From Flavobacterium sp. ASV13 (GTDB taxonomy: Bacteria > Bacteroidota > Bacteroidia > Flavobacteriales > Flavobacteriaceae), in assembly GCF_000745775.1 (NCBI RefSeq), contig NZ_JQJY01000005.1, forward strand, positions 372,001 through 436,000: a DNA stretch of 64,000 nucleotides. Reading direction: 5' to 3'. Every line of letters begins with the position of its first letter. Within the stretch, counting starts at the first letter, position 1. The translations under genes were made by a program, and so were the position numbers. The notes under the pieces were generated by a model, which worked only from the letters and a program-made list of their open reading frames with translations, made no database searches and was not told the DNA's origin. Of this stretch, positions 8,090-16,687 are shown one piece after another.

Positions 8090-10285
8090 TTAATTAGCGA
8101 CCTCGCTGATAAACTTTATACGCATTAAACGCAATTCATCAATATCGTAATCGCCGTCAAATTCTTTTAGTGCATCTTCGATTTTATCCGATTCTGATTC
8201 CATGAAGTAATCATGAATTTCTTCCTGTTGATCATCATCCAGCATATCATCAACCCAATATTTAATATTCAGTTTTGTACCAGAATATACGATTTGCTCC
8301 ATTTCTTTGATTAAAGCATCCATTGTCAGTCCTTTTGCAGAAGCAATATCACTTAAAGGAAGCTTTCTATCAATATTCTGAATAATATACAATTTGTTAG
8401 CTGAGTTAACTCCTGTCGATTTTACAACCAAATCGTCCGGACGAATAATATCATTATCCTCAACATATCGGCTGATTAATGCTACAAATTCTCCGCCATA
8501 TTTTTTGGCTTTTCCTTCTCCAACCCCATGAATATTATACAATTCAGTTAAGGAAATTGGATATTTTAAAGCCATATCCTCAAGAGAAGGATCTTGAAAA
8601 ACAACAAAAGGAGGAACACCTAATTTTTTGGCTACTTTTTTACGAAGTTCACGAAGCATTCCCATCAAAACTTCATCAGCTGTTCCTGATGATTTTCCTG
8701 CTGTTACAATTGCTTCATCATCAGCCTCGCTATATTCATGATCTTCAGACATCATAAATGAAACTGGTTTTTTGATAAAATCTAAACCAGCTTTCGTAAT
8801 TTTTATAACACCATAAGTTTCAATATCTTTTGATAAATATCCCGAAACCAAAACTTGTCTCAGCAACGCCATCCAATATTTTTCGTCATGATCAGAGCCT
8901 GAACCGAAGAAAGTCTGCGCATCCGTTTTATGTGCTTTAATTACTGCATTTATGCGTCCAATTAAAGTAAACACAATTTCCTTTGACTTATAAATATGTT
9001 TGGTGTCGCGAACAATTTCAAGTAATTTAACGACTTGCTCTTTGGCTTCAACTTTATGTTTTGGATTTCGAACGTTGTCGTCCATATCTGCGCCTTCTCC
9101 GGTTTCGCTATCAAATTCTTCTCCGAAATAATGAAGAAGAAACTTTCTGCGCGACATTGAAGTTTCGGCGTAAGCCACAACTTCCTGTAAAAGAGCAAAA
9201 CCAATTTCCTGTTCAGCAACTGGTTTTCCAGACATGAATTTCTCCAGCTTTTCTACATCTTTATAAGAGTAATAAGCAAGGCAATGTCCTTCTCCTCCAT
9301 CACGTCCCGCACGTCCGGTTTCTTGGTAGTAACTTTCAAGCGATTTTGGAATATCGTGGTGAATTACAAAACGAACATCTGGCTTATCAATTCCCATTCC
9401 GAAGGCGATTGTTGCTACAACGACATCCACATCTTCCATCAAAAACATATCCTGATGTTTGGCGCGTGTTTTTGCATCTAAACCTGCGTGATAGGGAACT
9501 GCACTGATTCCGTTAACTTGTAAAACTTCGGCAATCGATTCTACTTTTTTACGGCTTAAGCAGTAAATAATTCCCGATTTGCCTTTATGTTGTTTGATAA
9601 ATCGAATAATATCCGACTCAATATTTTTCGTTTTCGTGCGAACTTCATAAAATAAGTTCGGTCTGTTGAATGATGCTTTAAAAGTATTTGCATCAGACAT
9701 ATCAAGGTTTTTCAGAATATCTTCCTGAACTTTTGGGGTTGCAGTTGCGGTAAGTCCAATAATTGGCACTTTCCCTAATTGTTTGATTATATTTCTAAGA
9801 TTCCTGTATTCCGGCCTAAAATCATGTCCCCATTCTGAAATACAATGCGCTTCATCAATTGCGACAAAAGAAATTGGCACACTTTGTAAAAAAGCAACAT
9901 ATTCTTCTTTGGTCAAAGATTCGGGCGCAACATACAAAAGCTTCGTCAGGCCTGAACTAATATCCTTTTTAACTTGGGCAATTTCTGTTTTTGTGAGAGA
10001 AGAATTGAGCACATGCGCAATTCCATTTTCTGAAGAAAGGCTTCGAATCGCATCAACCTGGTTTTTCATCAAAGCAATTAAAGGAGAAACAACAATTGCT
10101 GTTCCGTCCTGAATTAAAGCGGGTAATTGATAACAAAGAGACTTTCCACCGCCCGTAGGCATAATTACAAAAGTATTCTCTTTACCTAAAATACTCGTAA
10201 CGACTTGCTCCTGCAAGCCCTTAAATTGGCTAAAGCCGAAATACTTCTTTAATTCCTTGTGTATTTCAATTTCGTTTGAATTCAT
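8090..10285 (-). CDS. recQ: ATP-dependent DNA helicase RecQ
   Basis: A 3'-5' superfamily 2 helicase for recombination and replication repair. Walker A is MPTGGGKS (42-49) and Walker B is DEAH (144-147); RecQ-specific EWGHDFRPEYR, motif IV SGIIYCLSR, motif V GMGIDKPDVRF and motif VI YYQETGRAGRDG follow. RQC, HRDC (about 535-615, VFQDPSLEDMA) and a C-terminal helix-turn-helix extension rich in Asp/Glu complete it. At 731 aa it is longer than E. coli RecQ (about 610 aa), the surplus being the C-terminal part that is usual in Bacteroidota. It is divergent from kdsD. Confidence 0.96.
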   Translation of the reverse strand: MNSNEIEIHKELKKYFGFSQFKGLQEQVVTSILGKENTFVIMPTGGGKSLCYQLPALIQDGTAIVVSPLIALMKNQVDAIRSLSSENGIAHVLNSSLTKTEIAQVKKDISSGLTKLLYVAPESLTKEEYVAFLQSVPISFVAIDEAHCISEWGHDFRPEYRNLRNIIKQLGKVPIIGLTATATPKVQEDILKNLDMSDANTFKASFNRPNLFYEVRTKTKNIESDIIRFIKQHKGKSGIIYCLSRKKVESIAEVLQVNGISAVPYHAGLDAKTRAKHQDMFLMEDVDVVVATIAFGMGIDKPDVRFVIHHDIPKSLESYYQETGRAGRDGGEGHCLAYYSYKDVEKLEKFMSGKPVAEQEIGFALLQEVVAYAETSMSRRKFLLHYFGEEFDSETGEGADMDDNVRNPKHKVEAKEQVVKLLEIVRDTKHIYKSKEIVFTLIGRINAVIKAHKTDAQTFFGSGSDHDEKYWMALLRQVLVSGYLSKDIETYGVIKITKAGLDFIKKPVSFMMSEDHEYSEADDEAIVTAGKSSGTADEVLMGMLRELRKKVAKKLGVPPFVVFQDPSLEDMALKYPISLTELYNIHGVGEGKAKKYGGEFVALISRYVEDNDIIRPDDLVVKSTGVNSANKLYIIQNIDRKLPLSDIASAKGLTMDALIKEMEQIVYSGTKLNIKYWVDDMLDDDQQEEIHDYFMESESDKIEDALKEFDGDYDIDELRLMRIKFISEVAN

Positions 10286-10311
10286 TCTTTATTTTAATGG
10301 ATATTTTTGTA

Positions 10312-10319
10312 TAAATTTG
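10312..10319 (+). promoter_or_regulatory. Candidate -7 box for the kdsD operon
   Basis: TAAATTTG matches TAnnTTTG exactly in the recQ-kdsD divergent gap and would leave a leader of about 48 nt before the proposed TTG start. No clear -33 element at standard spacing. Confidence 0.45.
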
Positions 10320-10373
10320 CAACACATAAAGATACAACTTTCTTTTATACATACAAATTTTAAATATTCTGTT

Positions 10374-11339
10374 TTGATCTCAAAAGAAAATATATTGGCA
10401 ATCGCCAAAAAAACCATACTATCTGAAAGTGAGGCAATTACAAAATTAATTGATTTTCTTGACGAAAATTTCTACGAAGCGGCACAGCGTATTTATGAAT
10501 GCAAAGGCCGTTTGATCGTTACAGGAATCGGAAAAAGCGCCATTATCGCGCAAAAAATGGTTGCTACTTTTAACTCTACCGGAACTCCATCGATGTTTTT
10601 GCATGCCTCAGAAGCCATTCATGGCGACTTAGGAATGATTCAGAATGACGATATTATAATCTGTATTTCAAAAAGCGGAAACAGTCCTGAAATTAAGGTC
10701 TTGGTTCCTTTATTAAAACGCTTCGGAAATACTTTAATTGCAATAACAGGAAACATAACTTCATTTCTGGCAAAAGGTTCAGATTTTGTTCTCAACACAA
10801 CCGTTGAAATGGAAGCTTGCCCAATAAATCTTGCACCAACAAACAGCACTACAGCTCAACTTGTTATGGGGGATGCATTAGCAGTATGTTTGATGGAAAT
10901 GCGTGATTTTAAACCTGAAGATTTTGCAGTTTATCATCCGGGAGGCGCTTTAGGCAAAAAATTATTGCTTAAGGTAAAAGACATGATTGAGCATTCATTA
11001 AAACCAATGGTTACACCTGAGACCTCAATCAAAAAAGCTATTTTTGAAATTTCAGAGAAAAGATTAGGCGTTACTGCCGTTATTGAAGACAATAAAATTA
11101 TCGGAATTATTACAGATGGAGACATCCGAAGAATGCTAAATGACGTAGATACTATTGCAAACTTAACAGCAAGGGATATTATGTCCAAAAACCCAAAATT
11201 AGTTTCATCAGAAACAATGGCTGTTGATGCTTTGAATATTCTAGAAGATTTTTCTATCACACAGCTAATCGTTGCCGACAATGGCGAATATAAAGGAGTA
11301 TTACATTTACATGACATTTTAAAAGAAGGAATCGTATAA
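10374..11339 (+). CDS. kdsD: D-arabinose-5-phosphate isomerase (KdsD/KpsF/GutQ family)
   Basis: Converts ribulose-5-phosphate to arabinose-5-phosphate, the first precursor of Kdo for lipopolysaccharide. The SIS domain (about 45-180) carries GIGKSAIIAQKM and the ISKSGNSPE loop. Two CBS domains occupy about 205-320 (ITDGDIRRML). The start is placed at TTG 10374, giving MISKENILAIAK and 321 aa, the family norm; no ATG is available nearby, and an earlier in-frame start at 10257 would lie inside recQ and add an unrelated Phe/Ile-rich tail. The stop overlaps the tatC start by 1 bp. The product is certain; the start is inferred. Confidence 0.92.
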   Translation: MISKENILAIAKKTILSESEAITKLIDFLDENFYEAAQRIYECKGRLIVTGIGKSAIIAQKMVATFNSTGTPSMFLHASEAIHGDLGMIQNDDIIICISKSGNSPEIKVLVPLLKRFGNTLIAITGNITSFLAKGSDFVLNTTVEMEACPINLAPTNSTTAQLVMGDALAVCLMEMRDFKPEDFAVYHPGGALGKKLLLKVKDMIEHSLKPMVTPETSIKKAIFEISEKRLGVTAVIEDNKIIGIITDGDIRRMLNDVDTIANLTARDIMSKNPKLVSSETMAVDALNILEDFSITQLIVADNGEYKGVLHLHDILKEGIV

Positions 11340-12154
11340 TGGCAAAGAAAAACCTTGGCGAGATGTCATTTTTAGATCATCTTGAAGAACTTAGATGGTT
11401 ATTGGTTAGAAGTACAATTGCAATATGTATTATGGCATTTGTTACTTATTTTATTAGTGATTATTTATTTGATCAAATTATTTTAGGTCCAATTAGACCA
11501 ACATTCTTTACGTATGTTTGGTTTTGTGACTTATCACATTCATTGGGATTTGCAGACAGCATTTGTATCACTGAACTGAATTTCATTATTCAGAATACCG
11601 AAATGGAAGGGCAAGTAAATATCTTTGTATGGATGTGTCTTCTGGCAGGTTTCATATTGAGTTTTCCTTATATTTTATGGGAAATCTGGAAATTTATCAG
11701 TCCGGCTTTATATGAGAAAGAAAGAAAAAATGCAAAAGTTTTCATTTTTGTTTCGTCGTTACTTTTCTTTTTAGGCGTATTGTTTGGGTATTTTGTGGTA
11801 ATTCCGATGTCGGTAAATTTCGTTGCCACTTTCTCGGTGAGTGATGTTGTAAAAAACCAATTTACACTAGAATCTTATATGGGAATGGTCAAAACGAGTA
11901 TTCTCGGAAGTGCAATCTTTTTTGAACTTCCAATTGCAATTTATTTCTTAACCAAGTTAGGATTAGTAACCCCAACTTTCTTAAGAAAATACTGGAAATA
12001 TGCAGTAGTAATCATTTTGATTATTGCCGCAATCGTAACACCACCGGATGTAGTAAGCCAAACTATTGTGGCAATTCCGATGTTGATTATCTATGAAGTG
12101 AGTATCCTTATTTCAAAGATTGTTTATAGAAATAAAATGAAAGAAAATGTCTGA
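11339..12154 (+). CDS. tatC: Sec-independent protein translocase TatC
   Basis: Polytopic inner-membrane receptor for twin-arginine signal peptides. The signature N-terminus MSFLDHLEELRWLLVRS is followed by six hydrophobic segments, the conserved periplasmic-loop residues, FEFPI-like FELPIAIYFL, and the late PPDVVSQ. Length of 271 aa is normal. It is translationally coupled to kdsD (1-bp overlap) and to the next gene (8-bp overlap). No tatA is seen nearby, so it must be encoded elsewhere. Confidence 0.96.
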   Translation: MAKKNLGEMSFLDHLEELRWLLVRSTIAICIMAFVTYFISDYLFDQIILGPIRPTFFTYVWFCDLSHSLGFADSICITELNFIIQNTEMEGQVNIFVWMCLLAGFILSFPYILWEIWKFISPALYEKERKNAKVFIFVSSLLFFLGVLFGYFVVIPMSVNFVATFSVSDVVKNQFTLESYMGMVKTSILGSAIFFELPIAIYFLTKLGLVTPTFLRKYWKYAVVIILIIAAIVTPPDVVSQTIVAIPMLIIYEVSILISKIVYRNKMKENV

Positions 12155-12497
12155 TATCGTACAAGAATTTAACGACTATCGTTCTAAAATGAACGAAAAA
12201 TTACTAGCTGACAACAACAAAATTGTAAAGCGAATTTTTAACCTTGACACAAACGCATACGCTCCAGGAGCACTTGACGTAAAAACAAAAGAGCTTTTAG
12301 GCTTAGTTGCATCAGCCGTTTTGCGTTGTGACGACTGCGTAAAATACCATTTAGAAACCAGCTACAAAGAAGGCATTTCTAAAGAAGAAATGATGGAAGC
12401 AATGGGAATCGCAACTCTTGTTGGGGGAACAATTGTAATTCCGCATTTAAGAAGAGCTTACGAATTCTGGGAAGCACTTGAAGAAGCGGGGAAATAA
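12147..12497 (+). CDS. Carboxymuconolactone decarboxylase / AhpD-like protein
   Basis: A small all-helical CMD-family protein, with the AhpD-type redox signature CDDCVKYH (Cys61, Cys64, His68). This suggests a thiol-based peroxidase or alkylhydroperoxidase-like activity rather than lactone decarboxylation. The C-terminal helix pair around GGTIVIPHLRRAYEFW is typical. At 116 aa it is a single-domain member. It overlaps tatC by 8 bp, so it belongs to the kdsD-tatC operon, though no functional link is evident. Confidence 0.88.
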   Translation: MSDIVQEFNDYRSKMNEKLLADNNKIVKRIFNLDTNAYAPGALDVKTKELLGLVASAVLRCDDCVKYHLETSYKEGISKEEMMEAMGIATLVGGTIVIPHLRRAYEFWEALEEAGK

Positions 12498-12511
12498 TTA
12501 GAAAATGTGTC

Positions 12512-12695
12512 AATTAGATAATTAGATAATTACCTTAAAAACGTAAATATCTGATTTTGAAAATGCAATAATTTGTTAATTCATTTATCTGATTGATTAT
12601 TTTGCTTTTAATTTGCCTCTTCAAACAAATTTTAAAATTAAAAATTGAGTTAGTTTTTCAATTATCTCATTTTCAAATTATCTAATTATCTAATT
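12512..12695. repeat. Intergenic element bounded by a 20-bp inverted repeat
   Basis: AATTAGATAATTAGATAATT at 12512-12531 is the exact complement of 12676-12695, with 144 bp of A/T-rich DNA between them. Each arm is itself built of two TTAGATAA units. It fills almost the whole gap between the AhpD-like gene and lptB, ending 5 bp before the lptB ATG. It contains no gene. A MITE-like or repeat-derived origin is inference. Confidence 0.65.
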
Positions 12696-12700
12696 AAAAA

Positions 12701-13441
12701 ATGAAGCTAAGAGCCGATAATTTAATCAAAACATACAAAGGGCGAAGTGTTGTAAAAGGAATTTCTGTTGAAGTAAATCAAGGAGAAATTGTGGGACTTT
12801 TAGGTCCGAATGGTGCTGGAAAAACCACTTCTTTCTATATGATTGTTGGATTGGTAAAACCAAATCAAGGGAATATTTATCTTGATGATTTGAATATTAC
12901 CGATTATCCGATGTACAAACGTGCTCAGCAAGGAATTGGTTATTTGGCACAAGAAGCTTCTGTTTTTAGAAAATTAAGTATTGAAGATAATATTCTAAGC
13001 GTACTGCAATTGACTAAACTTTCTAAAGAAGCACAAATTGCTAAAATGGAAAGTTTAATTGAAGAATTCAGCTTAGAACATATTCGTACCAACCGAGGCG
13101 ATTTACTTTCTGGAGGTGAACGTCGTCGTACTGAAATTGCACGTGCACTAGCAACTGATCCTAAATTTATCTTATTGGATGAGCCTTTCGCTGGAGTTGA
13201 CCCAGTTGCGGTTGAAGACATTCAGCGAATTGTAGCGCAATTAAAAAATAAAAACATCGGAATTTTGATCACCGATCACAACGTTCAGGAAACTTTAGCA
13301 ATTACTGATAAAACATACTTAATGTTTGAAGGAGGAATTCTAAAAGCCGGAGTTCCCGAAGAATTGGTAGAAGATGAAATGGTTCGCCGTGTTTATCTTG
13401 GACAAAACTTCGAACTTCGTAAAAAGAAACTTGAATTTTAG
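12701..13441 (+). CDS. lptB: Lipopolysaccharide export ABC transporter ATPase LptB
   Basis: The cytosolic ATPase that powers LPS extraction from the inner membrane with LptF/LptG. Walker A is GPNGAGKT (35-42), the Q-loop region is GIGYLAQEASVFRKL, the ABC signature is LSGGERRR, Walker B is FILLDEPFAGVDP, and the switch His is in ITDHNVQETL. The AQEASVFR stretch is characteristic of LptB rather than general branched-chain ATPases. At 246 aa it is standard. No other lpt gene adjoins. A strong terminator follows. Confidence 0.94.
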   Translation: MKLRADNLIKTYKGRSVVKGISVEVNQGEIVGLLGPNGAGKTTSFYMIVGLVKPNQGNIYLDDLNITDYPMYKRAQQGIGYLAQEASVFRKLSIEDNILSVLQLTKLSKEAQIAKMESLIEEFSLEHIRTNRGDLLSGGERRRTEIARALATDPKFILLDEPFAGVDPVAVEDIQRIVAQLKNKNIGILITDHNVQETLAITDKTYLMFEGGILKAGVPEELVEDEMVRRVYLGQNFELRKKKLEF

Positions 13442-13454
13442 AAAGTTATATGTG

Positions 13455-13499
13455 AATGGTAAAAAGTAAAATGTTAATTACTTTTTACCATTTTTTTTT
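13455..13499 (+). terminator. Rho-independent terminator after lptB
   Basis: A perfect 14-bp stem (ATGGTAAAAAGTAA at 13456-13469, complement at 13478-13491) with an 8-nt loop is followed by a run of nine T. Confidence 0.88.
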
Positions 13500-13513
13500 A
13501 ATAAAAATCTCAA

Positions 13514-13732
13514 ATGAAATCAGAAAAACCAACTCAGGAAGATTACGACAATTGGCACAAAGATCCAAAAAATTGGTATTTGGGCTGCTTTTATTATAAC
13601 CCGAAAGACAAACGGTTAATGCCTCCAAAAAGGATCGAATGGATGGGTCTTACTATAAATTTTGCTAATCCTTATTCTGTAATGCTTCTATTGCCTTTTG
13701 TAATAATTTTAATTTTAGTTCTATCGAAATAG
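13514..13732 (+). CDS. Small DUF5808-like membrane protein
   Basis: A 72-aa protein. The first part, NWYLGCFYYNPKDKRLMPPK followed by MGLTINFANP, matches the pattern of DUF5808 (aromatic-rich DPxNW...FYxNPxDxR...NFxxP). A single C-terminal membrane helix (VMLLLPFVIILILVL) follows. It lies between the lptB terminator and a convergent GH25 gene. The function of the family is unknown. Confidence 0.75.
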   Translation: MKSEKPTQEDYDNWHKDPKNWYLGCFYYNPKDKRLMPPKRIEWMGLTINFANPYSVMLLLPFVIILILVLSK

Positions 13733-13750
13733 ATATAAGTTTTGAAAAAA

Positions 13751-14605
13751 CTATTCTACTGTAATAAACTGTAATTGCTCTAAATCGCCGTTGTAAATAT
13801 TAACATCAACTCTGTGCTTGATTCCCGGCAAAGAAGCTTTTTCTGTAAACTGCCAAAACAGCCAATCATCTTCAATTTTTTCTCTGTAGAAATTGTAATT
13901 GGCAATCCAGAATAAATATTCACCAAACTCCTCTTTTAGAAAATCTGAATAATATCTTTCACCTGAATAAATTATTGGCCGAACCTGATAATGTTTCTCC
14001 ACTTTAGCTAGCCAACGTTTCAAACCTTTTTTTAAACTGTCCAAAGGCTGATTTTTTGGTAATTTTTCAATATCTAAAACTGGTGGGAGATCACCTTTTT
14101 GCAATTTTACGGTTTTAATAAAAAGATTAGCTTGTTCGATTGAATTTTCATTTGGACGGTAATAATGATAGGCGCCTCTCATGATTTTATTTTCTTTTGC
14201 TCCTTCCCAATTTCTTTTAAATTGTCTGTCCACATAATCATTTCCAGCAGTTGCACGTATAAAAACAAACTTGACAGGATATTTTTCGTCTAAAATTTCA
14301 ACTTCTTCCCAATCGACTTTTCCTTGGAATTCAGACACATCAAATCCGACAACTTTTCCTTTGTGATTTTCGAGAACTCTAATATTTCGAACATCAGAAA
14401 GATGTTTATCTACCTCATTTTCATCTAAAACCTTACCTGATCTGAATCCGAGATAATAAGCCAATCCGGCTCGATAATGGTAAATTGTGCCAATGAAAAG
14501 CACTGCTAAAAAAGCAAACACGATAAAACGGATTAACTTACTGAAAAAAGATCTTCCAGCCGGTTTTCTTGCATAAGTTTTACGATAAGTTGTTTTTCTT
14601 GCCAT
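13751..14605 (-). CDS. Glycoside hydrolase family 25 (muramidase-like), membrane-anchored
   Basis: A predicted lysozyme-type peptidoglycan hydrolase. A basic N-terminus and one membrane segment (about residues 24-43) tether it with the catalytic domain outside the cytoplasm. The GH25 domain (about 85-275) has VVGFDVSEFQGKVDW with Asp89, VFIRATAG, GAYHYYRP, and the catalytic pair Asp178/Glu180 in PVLDIE, then a WQFTE strand and a D-V-N motif near the end. Length of 284 aa is usual for anchored members. It is 10 bp downstream of pssA and probably cotranscribed. Confidence 0.88.
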   Translation of the reverse strand: MARKTTYRKTYARKPAGRSFFSKLIRFIVFAFLAVLFIGTIYHYRAGLAYYLGFRSGKVLDENEVDKHLSDVRNIRVLENHKGKVVGFDVSEFQGKVDWEEVEILDEKYPVKFVFIRATAGNDYVDRQFKRNWEGAKENKIMRGAYHYYRPNENSIEQANLFIKTVKLQKGDLPPVLDIEKLPKNQPLDSLKKGLKRWLAKVEKHYQVRPIIYSGERYYSDFLKEEFGEYLFWIANYNFYREKIEDDWLFWQFTEKASLPGIKHRVDVNIYNGDLEQLQFITVE

Positions 14606-14615
14606 TCGGATACAA

Positions 14616-15332
14616 CTACTTTTTCAGAAACATATTGTTTATGATTGACAGCAATACATAAAAAGCAATGATAACAGGAATAGCACCAAATTGAAGCAAT
14701 AAAAGTAAAACCAGAGAAATTGCTAAAAATACAATCTGCAATACATTATCCTTAAAAGTAAATTTTTTAATTTTTAAAGCAAAAAGCGGAATTTCAGCAT
14801 TTAAAATATAAGCGCTACACAAAGTAATTGCTAATAAAATCCACTCATTGGTTAAAATTTCCAGCAATAAAAGTGATGAACCTGCATAAATATCCAGAAC
14901 TACTTTCAAACTAATTATAAAAAGTGCATTTGCAGGCGTTGGCAATCCAATAAATGAATCGGTCTGACGTGTATCAATATTAAAATTAGCCAAACGATAA
15001 CAAGAACCCAAAGTAATGATGAATCCCAAAAGAGGAATAAATTCGTTTGTTCCTAATTGATGGCCGCTATTGGCAAACATCGTGTACATTACATAACCTG
15101 GCGCAACACCGCTAGTAACCATATCTGCCAAAGAATCCAACTGTAGACCAAGCGGACTTGAAACTTTAAATAATCTGGCAAAAAAACCATCAAAAAAATC
15201 AAAAAAGATTCCTAGACAAACCATATAAAAAGCCATTTCATATTTAGCTTCAGAAATAAAAACAACGGCTACGCAGCCACAGAAAAGGTTTATTAAGGTG
15301 ATTAAATTAGGAATGTGTTTTTTAATATTCAT
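14616..15332 (-). CDS. pssA: CDP-diacylglycerol--serine O-phosphatidyltransferase
   Basis: Makes phosphatidylserine, the precursor of phosphatidylethanolamine, in the inner membrane. The full CDP-alcohol phosphotransferase signature is present: Asp45, Asp48-Gly49, Ala52-Arg53, Gly62, Asp66, Asp70. The opening NLITLINLFCGC and six to seven hydrophobic segments are typical of the bacterial type II enzyme. Length of 238 aa fits. It is followed after 10 bp by the GH25 gene and is divergent from the PorV/PorQ-like gene. Confidence 0.93.
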   Translation of the reverse strand: MNIKKHIPNLITLINLFCGCVAVVFISEAKYEMAFYMVCLGIFFDFFDGFFARLFKVSSPLGLQLDSLADMVTSGVAPGYVMYTMFANSGHQLGTNEFIPLLGFIITLGSCYRLANFNIDTRQTDSFIGLPTPANALFIISLKVVLDIYAGSSLLLLEILTNEWILLAITLCSAYILNAEIPLFALKIKKFTFKDNVLQIVFLAISLVLLLLLQFGAIPVIIAFYVLLSIINNMFLKK

Positions 15333-15530
15333 CTTTATAAATTTTGATAATGGTAAGGAACAAATTTCGGATAAAATAAAATGACATCGACATGATTTGC
15401 ATAAATAATTTTCACAATTTGTTACAAATTACTTATACCAAAAAGAAAACAAGTCCGTTAAAAATAAAGTTTGAAATTATATCTTTTCGATATTTATCAG
15501 AAGGACAGAAATTAGCTGAGTAAAATATTC

Positions 15531-15538
15531 TATTTTTG
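15531..15538 (+). promoter_or_regulatory. Candidate -7 box for the PorV/PorQ-like gene
   Basis: TATTTTTG matches TAnnTTTG exactly and implies a leader of about 36 nt ahead of the TTG start at 15581. No good -33 TTTG is seen. Confidence 0.4.
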
Positions 15539-15580
15539 GTGAAAATTAAAAACAGGTCTCAGTCTGCAAATAAATAACCG

Positions 15581-16648
15581 TTGAAGAAACTTTTTACGTT
15601 TTTATTATTTTGGAATTTTGCTGCACAGTATGCACAAACCGTTCGGAAATATTCGAACGAGTTTATGAATATTGGTGTTGACGCCGCGGCATTAGGAATG
15701 TCGAGCGCCGTTGTTGCTTCAACAAACGATGTCAACGCCGTTTACTGGAATCCAGCAGGTTTGACCAATCTTGAAGATCATCAAATTTCACTAATGCATG
15801 CGAATTATTTCGCCAATATTGCACAGTACGATTTTATTGGATACGCAAGTCCGATTGATGACCGAAGTGCCTGGGGAATTTCGATGATTCGTTTTGGTGT
15901 TGATGATATCATGGACACTACCCAATTGATAGACAGCGAAGGGAATATAGATTATAACCGAATCAACTTGTTTTCGACTGCTGATTATGGCTTCACATTT
16001 TCATATGCCCGAAAACTGCCTGTAGAAGGTTTTCAATATGGCGTAAATGCAAAAGTGATTCGACGAATTATTGGGAAATTTGCCAATTCGTGGGGTTTTG
16101 GTTTTGATGTCGGTTTACAATTTGAACGCAACGATTGGAAATTCGGATTAATGCTTCGCGACATTACGACCACTTACAATATTTGGAATATCGACGAAGA
16201 AGAATATGCCAAAATCGCCAATGCAATTCCAGGAGAAAACAACGAATTGCCCGAAAGTACCGAAATTACTTTGCCAAAAGCACAATTAGGCGTTTCAAGA
16301 AAATTTGATTTCCATAATGATTACAGCCTTTTGACTGCTGTAAATTTGAATATGCGATTTGAGCAGACAAACGATATTATTTCTTCAAAAGCTGTAAGTA
16401 TTGATCCAGCAATTGGTTTTGAATTTGGTTATACTGATCTTGTTTTCTTAAGAGCCGGAGCTGGAAACTTTCAAAATGTAATGCAATTGGACAATACTGA
16501 AAAAGTAAATTTTCAACCAAATATTGGGCTTGGTTTCAAATACAAAGGAATTCAGGTTGATTATGCCTTGACTGATCTAGGAAACCAAAGTGCTGCACTA
16601 TATTCTAATATTTTTTCTCTAAAAGTAGATTTAGGTATCTTTAGATAA
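15581..16648 (+). CDS. PorV/PorQ family outer-membrane beta-barrel protein
   Basis: Related to type IX secretion accessory proteins PorV and PorQ of Bacteroidota. The start is a TTG: an in-frame stop lies only 3 bp upstream (15575-15577), and the next ATG would delete the signal peptide MKKLFTFLLFWNFAAQYAQ. The family hallmark DAAALGMSSAVVAS...NDVNAVYWNPAGL appears at about residues 34-62, followed by alternating beta-strands and a barrel-like C-terminus ending in Phe-Arg. 355 aa. Whether it serves secretion directly or is one of the many paralogues cannot be told. The Lnb homologue follows after 39 bp. Confidence 0.85.
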   Translation: MKKLFTFLLFWNFAAQYAQTVRKYSNEFMNIGVDAAALGMSSAVVASTNDVNAVYWNPAGLTNLEDHQISLMHANYFANIAQYDFIGYASPIDDRSAWGISMIRFGVDDIMDTTQLIDSEGNIDYNRINLFSTADYGFTFSYARKLPVEGFQYGVNAKVIRRIIGKFANSWGFGFDVGLQFERNDWKFGLMLRDITTTYNIWNIDEEEYAKIANAIPGENNELPESTEITLPKAQLGVSRKFDFHNDYSLLTAVNLNMRFEQTNDIISSKAVSIDPAIGFEFGYTDLVFLRAGAGNFQNVMQLDNTEKVNFQPNIGLGFKYKGIQVDYALTDLGNQSAALYSNIFSLKVDLGIFR

Positions 16649-16687
16649 TATTTACAAAACCATTAAACTTCTTAAAAATTTTAAATT

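Noticed and set aside
9783..10112. Plus-strand open frame of about 109 codons opposite recQ
   Set aside because: It lies wholly opposite conserved helicase motifs and has no promoter or ribosome-binding context.
10257..10373. Upstream extension of the kdsD frame beginning inside recQ
   Set aside because: It overlaps the recQ start on the opposite strand, adds an Ile/Phe-rich tail not found in KdsD proteins, and would leave no room for either promoter.
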